From Mesorhabditis belari (lineage: Eukaryota > Nematoda > Chromadorea > Rhabditida > Rhabditidae): a stretch of 64,000 nucleotides of DNA. The DNA lies in contig CAUEEP010000883.1 in NCBI GenBank assembly GCA_958450365.1, positions 426,001-490,000 on the forward strand. Direction: 5' to 3'. This document shows, one piece after another, positions 1 to 10,579 of this stretch. The notes beneath the pieces are model-generated. The model ran no database searches. It was not told the origin of the DNA and saw nothing but the letters and a program-made list of their open reading frames with translations. The position numbers and the translations under genes are program-made. Numbering within the stretch: position 1 is the stretch's first letter; each line of letters starts with the position of its first letter.

Positions 1-66
1 AACTGTACCAGGCAACTGTACTAGGCAACTATACCAGGCAACTGTACCAGGCAACTGTACCAGGCA
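1..66. repeat. 13-bp minisatellite beside a tRNA-like sequence
   Basis: About five tandem copies of a 13-bp unit (AACTGTACCAGGC with single-base variants) run from the window edge, so the array probably continues to the left. It runs directly into the tRNA-like segment at 60-115. Confidence 0.9.
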
Positions 67-115
67 ACGGGACTTGAACCCGCGACCATTACACCACAAC
101 GCACTTGATCTCGCT
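60..115 (-). other. tRNA-like fragment (A-box and B-box)
   Basis: On the minus strand the segment reads TGGTGTAATGG (A-box-like), followed almost directly by GGGTTCAAGTCCCG, a good T-arm with a B-box (GGTTCAAGTCC). The spacing between the boxes is too short for an intact tRNA, so this is a collapsed tRNA relic or tRNA-derived repeat. The acceptor-side sequence GTTGCC is the part that is reiterated in the neighbouring minisatellite. Confidence 0.5.
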
Positions 116-899
116 TGCTCCCGAGGAAGTTAACATGAAAACTTGAACAAATTCACGGCGATTTGGCCTACTGGATCGTACTAATGACGATTATTTTTTG
201 TCTCAACTCAAGCTTTTGAACTTTTGCTTAATCTCAAGAAGTTATTTCTTATTTATTCGCGAAAAAAACTCTTGATAACTTTCTTCTAGTTTTCAAGGAG
301 AGATTCAAGGCTATCGAATGACTAGAATAGATGAGTTTTTCATTGAATGTTCACCAAATTTGCAGTAAAAACAGTAACAGCTACGCGACTATACGCTCAA
401 AATATCGTGGTGTTCAAAAAAACAACGCAAAACTCTCTTAACTGACTACAGTACGTGACCAAAAAGTGCTAAAAAGATTGAAAAGCATTCAAATTTTCAA
501 TGCAATTCACCATTTAACTCATTGAAGTTGTAAAATTTCAATTTTCGTTGAGCACACTTCAGAAAATCGATCATTCCCCATTTTTGATCTCTGATTTTTC
601 TCAAGTCTTCCCCTTCCACTCTCAACAAATCAACAATCTCGATTTCAATCTGAAAAACAACTCAAAAAAAAACAAACAGTCAAAATTTTAGCGAATGTTT
701 ACCCTGTATGTGTTCCATTTTTTGTGTTCCAATGAGATCTAGTGGGGGATTAGAGTGTTGAGCTTCTGTGAAAACTTTGAAAGAAATGAAACGCCGGGAC
801 AACAAAACTTAGAGGCCAGCTTGGCGCGAAAAAGATTGGCTCGAAAAAATCACGGGCGCTGATTTATATACGTTTTCTTTTTAAAGATATTCAACTGTT
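116..899. other. Gene-free AT-rich stretch
   Basis: No open reading frame with coding character, no splice-compatible exon pattern and no clear RNA gene was seen. A phrase near 600-690 about lists of Gln/Lys-like AT codons recurs at 1440-1540, so part of this stretch is a decayed duplicate of the sequence at 1380-1560. Confidence 0.5.
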
Positions 900-1236
900 T
901 ACCGTATTCTCTAGTGCACCATGAACCTCGTCTAAATTGCTCGAAATCTCGAGAACCGCTTATCAGAACCTATCGATGTGGGGTCGGAAAATGTAGCTGA
1001 CGATGAGATCTAGTGGGGGATTAGAGTGTTGAGCTTCTGGGAAAACTTGGAAACCGTAAAATAGTCACCAACTCGGCTTGCCCGGGTGCACTACTATTAG
1101 AGAAAATACGGTAACTGATTTGGTGGGAAATTCTCTTCAAAATGTAAAGATATTCAATTTGCTCGACGTGTAAAGAGGATTACTCGTCGTTACTCGGCGA
1201 AAAACGTCGATTAATCGAGTAAAAATGACTCATGCA
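900..1236. mobile_element. Fold-back MITE family A copy plus flank (inverted copy at 13203-13537)
   Basis: The element proper (900-1113) starts TACCGTATTCTCTAG and ends CTATTAGAGAAAATACGGTA, giving short terminal inverted repeats. Internally it carries the family hallmark around 'GATGAGATCTAGTGGGGGATT' and 'CCTATCGATGTGGGGTCGG'. The adjoining 1114-1236 is present, together with another copy of the element, as a reverse-complement block at 13203-13537, so the whole block of about 330 bp was duplicated in inverted orientation. No transposase is encoded. Confidence 0.8.
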
Positions 1237-2009
1237 AGTGTTACTCGAGTAACTATTTACTCGAAAGGAAAATATTCTACTTTTTCTACTCTCAATGTAT
1301 TTGAAAATCTAACGCTACTAACGCTTTAGCTACTAATGCTTTAGTTACTAATGCTTTAGCTACTAACGCACATTTGGTTTTAAATTCGAACACTTTTTTT
1401 TCTTAACCTGAAACTCAAATTTTGTTGGTATGATTTTTGAAAAACTCTCAACAAATCAAGAATCTAGATTTCAATCTGAAAAACAACTCAAAAGAAAAAA
1501 AGAAACAGTCAAAATTTCATCAGCGAATCTTTCTCTGTTTACCCTGTTTGTGTTCCATTTTTTTTTTTTCGCCACGTCAAAATGCAAATCTTTTTTTTTT
1601 CTGTTTTCATCTATTCAAACACAAATAGATTCCCTCTTGGATTCTTTTTTTTCGTTCTTTTTACAACACGTGATCGCTTAGAAAATCTTTTATTTTTTGA
1701 TTGCAACACGGAAATATTAAGGGAAATGGGGAGATTTTGAAATAGAGAAAAAATTCCGGGTTTCCCCCAATCGTTTTTTTTTCTGACGAACCCTCTCATC
1801 TGATCCTCATGATTTTTCTACGATAAACACGACCATAAATGAACAAAAAAAAAACTGGGGAACTGGTTGAAATCGGAAAAGTGAAAATAATAAGCAGATT
1901 TAAATGGAAAGTGGTTTGAAATTGAAACTAGAGTAAAACTAGAGTAAGGTTAGTACTTTGCATGTATAAAATTAAAAATTATTGAAAAACTATTTAAAAT
2001 AAACCACTA
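1237..2009. other. Gene-free AT/T-rich stretch
   Basis: Short ORFs on both strands (1430-1799) are T-rich low-complexity reads without splice or coding signals. A small array of 'ACTAACGCTTTAGCT' units lies at 1310-1365. Nothing else is supportable. Confidence 0.5.
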
Positions 2010-2019
2010 TCACTTTTAT

Positions 2020-2130
2020 ATATATATGTCGTAGCCGCTAACGAAATTCAGCCGCTAACGAATCATTCGTTAGCGGCTGAATTTCGTTGGCGGCTACGAC
2101 ATATATATGCTTTATTCAGGGGGCGAACAG
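2020..2130. repeat. Hairpin element flanked by TA repeats, 3' flank GCTTTATTCAGGGG
   Basis: A near-perfect inverted repeat has arms built on 'GTCGTAGCCGCTAACGAAA' and its complement, with an inner second stem 'CCGCTAACGAATCATTCG'. It is bounded on both sides by TATATATA and followed by GCTTTATTCAGGGGGCGAA. The same 3' flank follows the hairpin at 2305-2490, so the two belong to one family. Confidence 0.75.
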
Positions 2131-2304
2131 AATCAAATCAAAGCAAAGTAGCAAATTTTGTAAAGCATTATACATCATGATATCATTAGAATGCTTTAAT
2201 GGGATTTATAAACCCTAACTTTGAAACTTGACATTTTTAGCTCTTTAGAAGAGATCAATGTGTTCGTTGATTAGCAAAAATGATTTGATTTTGATTGATT
2301 GATT

Positions 2305-2436
2305 ATATATATGTTACATCCAGATCCGATCCGGACGTCAGGATCTGATCCGGAGGTCCGAATCCGGTCACTGATTATCTTGTGGTCGGTTTCGGACGAC
2401 TAATCCGATCACACTCATTCGGTCGGATTCGGACGT

Positions 2437-2467
<31 letters not shown>

Positions 2468-2490
2468 GCTTTATTCAGGGGCGAATAGAA
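2305..2490. repeat. Second hairpin of the TATATA/GCTTTATTCAGGGG family
   Basis: Arms 'ATATGTTACATCCAGATCCG' and 'CGGATTCGGACGTAACATAT' form a GC-rich inverted repeat (2310-2440). It is followed by a (TA)n run and GCTTTATTCAGGGGCGAATAGAA, almost the same flank as the previous hairpin. The interior differs completely from the first copy. Confidence 0.7.
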
Positions 2491-2663
2491 GCGTATCAGA
2501 TAATCATAATCGCATATAACAATCTGAACAATCTAAACAATCTGAACAATCTAAACAATCTGAACAATCTGAAATTTGAAGATTTTGCTCTGCAGGCTAA
2601 AACTTTTGTTTCAAAGTTAGCTTGATTAGAAAGAGTTTAGGAATGTTAATTTAAGTGGTTGTA

Positions 2664-2736
2664 TGACTTGGCGGTCTAGTGACTAGTGCAATGGTTTACC
2701 AAGCAAAGATCAGGGGTTCAATTCCTTTTAGAACTT
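2664..2736 (+). other. tRNA-like sequence (pseudo-tRNA or SINE head)
   Basis: GGCGGTCTAGTGACTAGTGC resembles an A-box/D-arm and AGGGGTTCAATTCCTTTT forms a T-arm with B-box GGTTCAATTCC. Box spacing is compatible with a tRNA. The acceptor stem does not pair convincingly, so a tRNA pseudogene or tRNA-derived SINE head is more likely than a working tRNA. Confidence 0.4.
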
Positions 2737-2999
2737 TTCATTGCTTTCATTGCTTTTCCAAGATATGTCCAAGTCCAAGTCTATATAAAAAAGCCAGCTC
2801 TAGTATGTTTACAATGTTCAATGCTGTTTACAATGCAGTTTACAATATTTGTAACGCTTTTTTACATCATTCGACTCGTCTTTCCAAGTTCTACAAGATG
2901 TCTACGCGAAAAATGCGATCGCCGTTAAATTTGCTCATGGTAAGTGCTATTGCGATGCGAAAAAATGTCCTGAATTCAAATTTGAAAGGATTTTTCTAT

Positions 3000-3090
3000 C
3001 TAGATGTGCATCTAGACATCTAGATGTGTATCTAGACATCTAGATGTGCCTCTAGACATCTAGATGTGCATCTAGACATCTAGATGTGCT
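3000..3090. repeat. Self-complementary tandem repeat ATCTAGACATCTAGATGTG
   Basis: Four to five copies of a 19-20 bp unit built around the palindromes TCTAGA and CATCTAGATG. Each unit can fold on itself or pair with its neighbour. Confidence 0.85.
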
Positions 3091-3883
3091 ATACTCGAGA
3101 TTCCACCGCAAGCTCTAACCGATTCCTTGTTAGAATCAGTAATCAGAAAAAAAAACCGAATAGAAATTTTCTAGACAGGTTCTAGAATTTCTAATTTTCT
3201 AGAAGTCTGCCTAGACTCAAAATTTTCAATTTCAAATTGATTTGATTTGAGAAAAAGTTAACGAAACGGATCGACACGAAAATTGCCAGCCGAAAAGCCA
3301 AGGGAAAGCCAAGAATATAGATGAAATTTAATTTACAACAGTCACAGTTCTATTTAATTCAATCAGTTGGTTTAATTTTATTTGATTTTATTTGATCCGG
3401 ATTCAGCTCGAGAATGCACAGTAAGCTACTATATAAAATAGAAATGTCCGTTCGTCCGTCAGTCCGTCACAGGCACCTAACTCAGCTCAGCACCAAGAGC
3501 GAAATTCGGGACGCACTTTTTTTTGTTTGATAGAAATTTTTATGCTGATTCCGCCCCTCCCCAAAAAAAAAATCAAAATTCATCAAACCAATTTTTTTAA
3601 AAAGTTAAAATACTACTAAGCCATGTCCTTTTTTTGGACGGCCGGTAGCGTCCTATATGAGAACCCGTAAAACAGAAAGTCTGAAGTTCAAAGCCTGGCT
3701 GATCTGATCTAATATCTAAAAGTTGATGATGTATTTTGAAGAGCTAATGAAGTTCCCTATATGAGAACCCGTAAAACAGAAAACCAAAAATAACCAAAAG
3801 ATTTCAAAACCGACCCGATTACTTCATTAGATCTTCAAAATACATCGTCAACTTTTAGATATTAAATCAGATCAGCCAGACTT

Positions 3884-4040
3884 TGACTCAGCCAGACTTT
3901 GACTCAGCCAGACTTTGACTCAGCCAGACTTTGACTCAGCCAGACTTTGACTCAGCCAGACTTTGACTCAGCCAGGCTTTGACTCAGCCAGGCTTTGACT
4001 CAGCCAGGCTTTGACTCAGCCAGGCTTTGACTCAGCCAGT
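3884..4040. repeat. 16-bp minisatellite
   Basis: About ten copies of ACTCAGCCAGACTTTG run in tandem, with a G/A variant in the second half of the array. The flanks (3700-3880 and 4040-4330) hold scattered single copies of the 'AGCCTGGCTGATCT' motif in both orientations. Confidence 0.9.
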
Positions 4041-5090
4041 CAACTTTGAAACTTGGTTCTAGAAAAGAATAAAACTTGAAAATACTTCATTAGCTATTCA
4101 AGCTATTAAGCTATAAAGCATCTAAATGCTTTATAGCTTAATAGCTTCATTAACTCTTCAAAATAGATCATCAACTTTGAAACTTGCTTCTAGAAAAGAA
4201 TTAAACTCTAGTTCTTTTTGGAAATTTCTTTTCAAGTTTCAAGTTTCAAGTTTCAATGTGTTTAAGTCGAATTCTAAAGCCTGGCTGATCTCATTTCTTT
4301 AATTTCCACAGCCTGGCTGATCTGCTTTAATATCTAAAAGTTTAAATTGAAATCTTTATTCTAAAAATAACCCTCAATCAACTATACAACTTCCCCAATT
4401 CAGCTGAGGTTCCTGAAAAAGAGAAAAAAAAAGGATGAGAGGTGTTCCCTTCCTTAAAAACTCCTTTTCTCTGCTCTATCAGATCCAATTCGGCATATTT
4501 TCCCTATAGAAGAGAGCTCAGATTTCTCTTTTTTATTTCCAGAAAATATTCACAAATATTCGAGTAAGGGATAATAAAATAAGGTGAAACTTGATTATTC
4601 GAATGAAAATTCGAATGAAACGCGTTAAAAATCGCTTGAAATATTTTGAGAGTTTCATTCTATAAAGAATATAAAGATAAAGATGAAGGGATTTTTCGTA
4701 AAAGTTTTCGTACTTAATTAGAGTTTTGAAAATGAGTTTGATTGGTTAGGAAAATGAATGAATGAACAAAACAATGAAGATAACAATGGTGAAACAATGC
4801 GAAAACAGTGAAAACGAGTTTTTGAAAGAAGAACTGGTACTGGAAGTCTTCATTTTCGAGTCTTCATTTTCGTTTTGTTGATCGAGGAGATTGTTAATGA
4901 CAATAGTTTTAGCATTATTAAAGAGAATGTGCCATCATTTATACGGAATCGCAAATAAATTTATCTGAAATTGCTCTAACTCGATTTTTCTTTGAAACAT
5001 GAGAAATGACGAACTAACAGACGAAGAAATACCGGAAATCGAAACTATGGAAATCTAAAAAGTTGACTGACCTCTAATCTTTGTTTCCAG
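4041..5090. other. Gene-free stretch
   Basis: AT-rich sequence with short local hairpins (for example 'AGCTATAAAGCATCTAAATGCTTTATAGCT' near 4105-4135). No exon, RNA gene or transposon end is recognisable. Confidence 0.5.
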
Positions 5091-5139
5091 AAGCTCAACA
5101 CTCTCAGGTCAGATCGAGTTGATGACGATTTTACAGTTT

Positions 5140-5452
5140 CCAAGTTTTCCCAGAAGTCCAACACTCAAATCCCCCACTAGATCTCATCGTCAGCTACATT
5201 TCCCGACCCCACATCGATAGGTTCTGATAAGCAGTTCTTGAGATTTCAAGGAATCTAGATCAATCCATCAATCCAGACAAATCCCTGAATTTCCCCAAAT
5301 CCAACAATCCATACACATACCGTATTTTCTCTAATAATAGTGCATCCTGAGCGTCCGCTAAATTCCTTGAAATCTCGAGAACCGCTTATGAGAACCTATC
5401 GATGTGGGGTCGGAAAATGTAGCTGACGATGAGATCTAGTGGGGGATTGAGT
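5140..5452. mobile_element. Two truncated MITE family A copies, head to head
   Basis: 5140-5260 is a reverse-oriented internal piece of family A (CCCACTAGATCTCATCGTCAG and CCCCACATCGATAGGTTC). From 5319 a forward copy begins TACCGTATTTTCTCTAATAA and runs through the same internal motifs. It loses its right end where the dispersed repeat at 5440 starts. Confidence 0.7.
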
Positions 5453-5770
5453 GAGAGGTATAAGCAGTATAAATCAGGAAGCCGGTCACGATCGTTCCAG
5501 CTGAGTCTGGCCTATAGGAAGCCCTGTGGGTCCGTCAGTCATAACTGACTCTAGATCTGGCTAACTGACTGTAGCCTGTCTTTCTGCCTGCTTAGGATAT
5601 AACTACCGTATTTTCTCTAATAGTAGTGCATCCAGAGCCTCGCCTAAATTCCTTGAAATCTCGAGAACCGCTTATGAGAACCTATCGATGTGGGGTCGGA
5701 AAATGTAGCTAACGATGAGATCTAGTCGGGGATTTGAGTGTTGAGCTTCTGGGAAAACTTGGGAACCGTA
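5440..5770. repeat. Dispersed duplication (partner 60117-60450)
   Basis: A segment of relatively GC-rich sequence ('GCCGGTCACGATCGTTCCAG', 'CTGCCTGCTTAGGATATAAC') followed by the left part of a family A MITE recurs almost unchanged, same orientation, at 60117-60450. The non-MITE part (about 5455-5603) is not otherwise recognisable. Confidence 0.85.
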
Positions 5771-5908
5771 AAATCGTCATCAACTCGGCTCACCCGGAAA
5801 TATTAGGGAAATAGATGAGTCTGATCTACTAGCTTAACCTGGAATAATATACCGTATTTTCTCTAATAGTAGTGCTCAAGGTGCATTACTATTAGAGAAA
5901 ATACAATA
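5604..5908. mobile_element. MITE family A copy and a minimal family A hairpin
   Basis: A left end starts at 5604 (TACCGTATTTTCTCTAATAG) and decays after 'CATCAACTCGGCTCACCC'. At 5850-5908 a second left end is followed after only a few bases by a right end (GCATTACTATTAGAGAAAAT), leaving little more than two terminal repeats. This looks like an internally deleted copy. Confidence 0.75.
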
Positions 5909-6690
5909 ATCGACTCGAACCTTATTTTATATCAGCTCAATGAATTATATCAAAATTGGGCTTATTCAATGAAAATTGGTGTCGTACGATAGTTTTCTAC
6001 AATTAAGTACCTTTTGGGAAATGCATAACTCGAGAAGAACGTTACATAGTACAAATTATTGCTTTAGTACGTTACATACGTGCGATGCTTGGGTACAAAC
6101 TCATAGCTGAATTTCTTCTTTTGATCTTTTGAAATCTTGTACTTGTACTTTAGCGGTACTATGCACTAAATTTCTTTTTGTTTTCTTTTTACATCTAAGG
6201 AGATTTTATTTCTAAGCAAATTTATTTCTAATTTTCTCTCAAATGTACCCACAGAAATCTCGAAATTTCCCTTAAATTTGATCTTTTTAAAATTTAGACA
6301 AAGAGATTCTAAGAATTTTAGGAACTCTTGGAAAACAATGAGCTCTTGATTGGCAAAAAAAAAAAAACATTTGAAACCTTAATTTTTTTCCATTTCGTTT
6401 CCGTCTTTTGTCTGACGCATAAATCTAAAATCTAAACAAATAAAGCCTTTTTTTTCAATACAATCATTAATTGGTTTGGTTAGATTGTTGAAATTGAATG
6501 TTAAAATTGTGATACAAATCTTACTGTTGAAAGCAAAGCTTTCCGACGCTTCGATCGCGTTCATTTGCCGAGATTACCGATAAAATGAATAGCTCAAATC
6601 GATTACCAGTCCCTGAAAACGGCTGTGTACAAATTCACAGCTGAATTTCTTCTTTCTAAAGCCATTTACAAAGCAAAAGAGAAATCCCTA
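5909..6690. other. Gene-free stretch
   Basis: No coding or RNA feature is supportable. The ORF-like stretch near 6379-6564 lacks splice context and has AT-driven composition. Confidence 0.45.
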
Positions 6691-6884
6691 AATGATCGGC
6701 GAGGTGTTCTTTGTGCGGCGCACTCCCTCGTCGTCTGGCACACCTATCGGGTATACAGGCTTGTGTAGAAGGCTTGGCTCGGCCTCCGTTTTCAAGTTTA
6801 ACAACAAAACTGGCTTTCAAGCAGCTTGTCGACTGTTAGAAAGGCTTTGGCTTTGGCAAAATGGCTTCAAACCTTTGAAACTCT

Positions 6885-7037
6885 GTTTATCATCGAAAAA
6901 TAGCTTTCCTTTTTCTCCTTCATCATCATTTTTATTGTCTTCCCCTTTGTGCACTCAAAATTTTCTGTGCCCCTTGTGTCTATTTGGATGAAATTCGCCT
7001 TTCCATCCAAAAAAATAGCAAACGGAGCAAAAGAGGT
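6885..7037. repeat. Direct duplicate, left copy (right copy 7541-7690)
   Basis: About 150 bp beginning 'TTTATCATCG' and including 'TGTGCCCCTTGTGTCTATTT' is repeated in the same orientation at 7541-7690. The pair brackets the tRNA-like sequence and its minisatellite, as if the central block was inserted or expanded between two halves of a tandem duplication. Confidence 0.85.
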
Positions 7038-7110
7038 GAGCTCATGGTCTAGTGGATAATGGCGTCTGCAACATGGTGGTCCTATCTTTGCCCTCGGATT
7101 CAACTCCGGA
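7038..7110 (+). other. tRNA-like sequence seeding a minisatellite
   Basis: GCTCATGGTCTAGTGGATAATGG is a good tRNA 5' end with A-box, and GGATTCAACTCC at 7096 sits where the T-arm/B-box would be. The distance between the boxes (about 50 bp) fits a tRNA. The 3' half never closes: from the B-box onward the sequence becomes the 12-bp array. Confidence 0.5.
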
Positions 7111-7446
7111 TTCAACTCCGGATTCAATTCCGGATTCAATTCCGGATTCAATTCCGGATTTAATTCCGGATTCAATTCCGGATTCAACTCCGGATTCAAC
7201 ACCGGATTCAATTCCCTATTCAATTCCGGATTCAACTCCGGATTCAATTCTGGATTTAATTCCGGATTCAATTCCGGATTCAATTCCGGATTCAATTCCG
7301 GATTCAATTCCGGATTCAATTCCGGATTTAATTCCGGATTCAATTCCGGATTCAACTCCTGATTCAATTACGGATTCAATTCCCTATTCAATTCCGGATT
7401 CAACTCCGGATTCAATTCCGAATTCAATTCCGGATTCAATTCCGCT
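7095..7446. repeat. 12-bp B-box-like minisatellite (GGATTCAATTCC)n
   Basis: Roughly 29 copies of GGATTCAA(T/C)TCC. The unit equals a B-box/T-loop core (consensus GGTTCGANTCC with small changes). Because 12 is a multiple of three, long artificial ORFs appear on both strands; they are not genes. Confidence 0.95.
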
Positions 7447-7540
7447 CACGTGCAAAATAGCACGTGCAATTTTATACTGTTTATCATCGTCTGTTTATCA
7501 TCATCTGTTTATCATGTTTATCATAATTTTATACTGTTTA

Positions 7541-7690
7541 TCATAGCTTTCTTTTTCTCCTTCATCATCATTTTCATTGTCTTCCCCTTTGTGCACTCAA
7601 AATCTTCTGTGCCCCTTGTGTCTATTTGGATGAAATTCTCCTTTCAATCCAAAAAAAAAGCAAAAGGAAATGAGGAACTCAATGAATTCG
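7541..7690. repeat. Direct duplicate, right copy
   Basis: The partner of 6885-7037, retaining 'TTCCCCTTTGTGCACTCAAA' and 'TGTGCCCCTTGTGTCTATTT', with a few per cent divergence. Confidence 0.85.
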
Positions 7691-7699
7691 GAATTAAAT

Positions 7700-8739
7700 G
7701 AGAACCCCTTTCAAAAAAAGACGAAAAAACACTTTCAACAAGTCTCTTTTTTACATTTTTTCTTTCAAGTTTTCGTTTTTTTTCGTTTTTTCTTGGCTTT
7801 CCTTAAATTCCAATAGTTCTAGTGTCAATTTTTGTGATTTTAACAATCAAAGCTTTTTTTGAAAATTTGTTGTTTCAAAGTTTGTCTTTAGAAAGTCTAA
7901 TTTAAAGTTTTAATTGACAATCGTTTATGTTTTCATTATTTCATTATTATTTCATTATTTTTCCCTTGTTCTTCCCTTATTTTTTCATTATTTTCAGAAA
8001 CGCATAAAATTATTCACCACTCATTTCTTCTCTTCTTCTTCTTCTCTTCTCTTCTCTAAAATGTCTTATAGACACGAAAAATGAAACAAATTTTTAGTAA
8101 TATCGAAACTCTCATTGCGAATCCTCAAGTTTCGAGAAATCATTCAGAAACTTTCTTTTTTAAAACCATTTTACTAAATTTGCTAAAGTTGAAACCCGAA
8201 AATTTTAACCCTTGCAAAGCTATAGCTTTTGATTAGAGAATATTAATCTGTTGCAATGATCAGAATGCAGTGATTAGAATGGATTTTCTCTCAGCTATTT
8301 CTTTTCGATTTAATTCACCCGCCAGATTTGATCAGCCCAATTTTCACATCAGATCTGATCACAAAGCTCAGTCAATGATATCCAAAATTGGGCTAATCAA
8401 ATGGAAACTGGTGGATGCATTATGGTGACGACGAGCCACGAAAAAGCTGTCCTCTAATGGGACACCAGAAATACCGTACAATATCGTACTAAACAATGTC
8501 GCGCATATAAAAAAGACACCTCCTTCTCCATTTACTCAGAATTTTCTCTCATTTTGTCTTATGAAAATTGTGTCGAGATCTTTTGTTCAAGATACTTCCA
8601 CAATTTTCCACAAGATACTTCATAAAAATGTTCCCTTTTTCTCTCTGGGCGAACACATTATTTCTTGGAGCTTTGTTGAAACCCTTTCAAATTCAAATTA
8701 CATGCTTTTCACACGTGTATTCAATAAAATTAGTTTTGT
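7700..8739. other. Gene-free stretch
   Basis: AT-rich sequence with a CTTCTT microsatellite near 8030. The block 8330-8400 contains an imperfect inverted pair ('ATTTGATCAGCCCAATTTTC' against 'AAATTGGGCTAATCAAATGG'). No gene model can be supported. Confidence 0.45.
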
Positions 8740-9060
8740 TACCGTATTTTCTCTAATAGTAGTGCACCCGAGCGAGCCGAGTTGGTGACGGTTCCAATAC
8801 GGTTCCTGTTTTGATCTAATACGGTTCCAATACGGTTCCAACACGGTTCCTATTTTGATAAAATACGGATCCAATACGGTTCCAATACGGTTCCTATTTT
8901 GATTTTTTCCTATTTTACGGCTTTCAAAATTTTCATAGAAGCTCAACACTCAAATCCCCCACAAGATCTCATCGTCAGCTACATTTTCCGACCCCACATC
9001 GATAGGTTCTGATAAGCGGTTCTCGAGATTTCGAGCAATTTAGATGACGCTCAGGGTGCC
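8740..9060. mobile_element. MITE family A copy with internal minisatellite, truncated by a long inverted arm
   Basis: The left end TACCGTATTTTCTCTAATAG lies at 8741. Its inner part is interrupted at 8785-8905 by tandem copies of a unit around 'CCAATACGGTTCC'. The rest continues through 'CCCCACATCGATAGGTTC' and stops at 9060, where the 1.17-kb inverted-repeat arm begins in place of the normal right end. Confidence 0.75.
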
Positions 9061-10226
9061 GTTAAATGGGTGCCGAGAAAAATACGTTTAAAGTCAGACT
9101 ACGCGACGCTCCGACCGTCATTATAGAGAAAATAGATTTTGAATCAATTTTCCACGCAAGCCAAGACCATTTATAATTAGTGCTATAGAAATCAAACAAA
9201 TATCTTACCAAATAAAAAAAAATAAAACATCTTCCCGTCTGACGCCTACGCGACAAGACAAATTATGTTAACGTAAAATTACACCGTTAGTTGGAAAGCT
9301 GAAAATTTGTATTCACGGGTTTTTCGGGGGTGAGGAATCCGAATCTACAATCGGATTTGTGCCCTCATTACCCTTTTACATGCAAATGACATATTAAATA
9401 GTAGCGCTCCCGCCCCGTATCGCAAAAAAACTTTTACTAAATCATTTTTTTCTAAGCACTCATAATTTCTGAAAATACATGTTTTGTATCAAAAAATAGC
9501 CCTGAATTTCAGCTTTCATTTGATATTTAAGCGCACACAGTAGCATAAATGGGTGCCGAGAAAAATGCGTTTAAAGTTAGACTATGCGATGCTCCGACCG
9601 TCATTATAGGGGGGGGCGCTATTATTAGAGGTATTACGGTAATGATTACAACTAATTACAAGCAGATGGATGGATTTCTAGAAGAAAAATTAGAAAAATT
9701 CATTTAGTGTCACAAATCTTTCCGAATTCTGAAATTCTGATATCTGAAATTTTCAAATTTCTTCTTTTCTTTTTTCTGGAATGCTTTAGAAATTTGGGAT
9801 GAGAATTTGTTTTAAATTTTTCTAGAATAAATTTCTAGAGTATTTCCTCTAGAAATTAGAATATTAGTCATTTGGGAAGGACATTTTCGACGCCTTTTTC
9901 TGAAATCAGATCAACTTTTAAAGGTTTTTTCTTTGAAAAATTGCATGTTTCAGTTTTGAGTAGATGAAAAAAGATTTCTTTAAAATGTCGTGTTTTTGGT
10001 TTTGTTTTTCCTAATAGTCGCTTAATGTCCTTCCCATATGTCTAACGTCCTCATTTCCGATTCCTAATGCCATCCATCTCCATGGGAATTACGTTAGGAA
10101 TCGGAAATTAGGACATTAAGCATATGGAAAGGAAATTTACGATGCCTTTTTTTTCGGATCCCTTTGAGAATCAAGGTACCACAAGATGAAAAAAACATTG
10201 AATTTCTCTTAAAATCACTCTAGTTT
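9061..10226. repeat. Left arm of long inverted repeat (right arm 14330-15490)
   Basis: The arm matches the reverse complement of 14330-15490 over essentially its whole length, with small indels. It contains part of a family C fold-back element (right end GCTATTATTAGAGGTATTACGG at 9622-9645) and an internal hairpin at 10020-10135 built on 'CATTTCCGATTCCTAATG'. Spacer between arms is about 4.1 kb. Confidence 0.85.
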
Positions 10227-10579
10227 AGTTGAATTTATTCGAAAAAAATACGAAAAAGAGATTTAAGAAAAAAACGAAAATATTTCTCTTCCGATGAAAA
10301 TTCACGTGGTCCCCCCTTATGTTTTTTTTTTCGAAAATATTTTCCAATTTTTTTTCTCGAGATCAATTTTAATTTTACTACTATGACATTTTAGGGGAGT
10401 AGGACAAATGCGAAAATTGGACAAAGTTAACAGGCGCAATAAATAAGCTGTATATTTTTATTTTTACTTATTTTGCTTCATTTTTCTCTGTTGGGAAGAT
10501 TGCTTTTATACTTCTCACAAATACTTTTTTTCTAAATCGTACTAACTATCATTTCTAAATAGCACTGAAGTATTTATTA

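Noticed and set aside
2664..2736. Functional tRNA gene
   Set aside because: A- and B-box motifs are present but the acceptor and anticodon stems do not pair acceptably by eye.
3000..3090. Possible CRISPR-like array
   Set aside because: The units are contiguous tandem palindromes without unique spacers, and the genome is clearly eukaryotic.
6867..7546. Long ORFs on both strands (ELNPELNP... and SIPDSIPD...)
   Set aside because: Both are forced by a 12-bp tandem repeat whose period is divisible by three. There is no start context, splice signals or non-repeat coding sequence.
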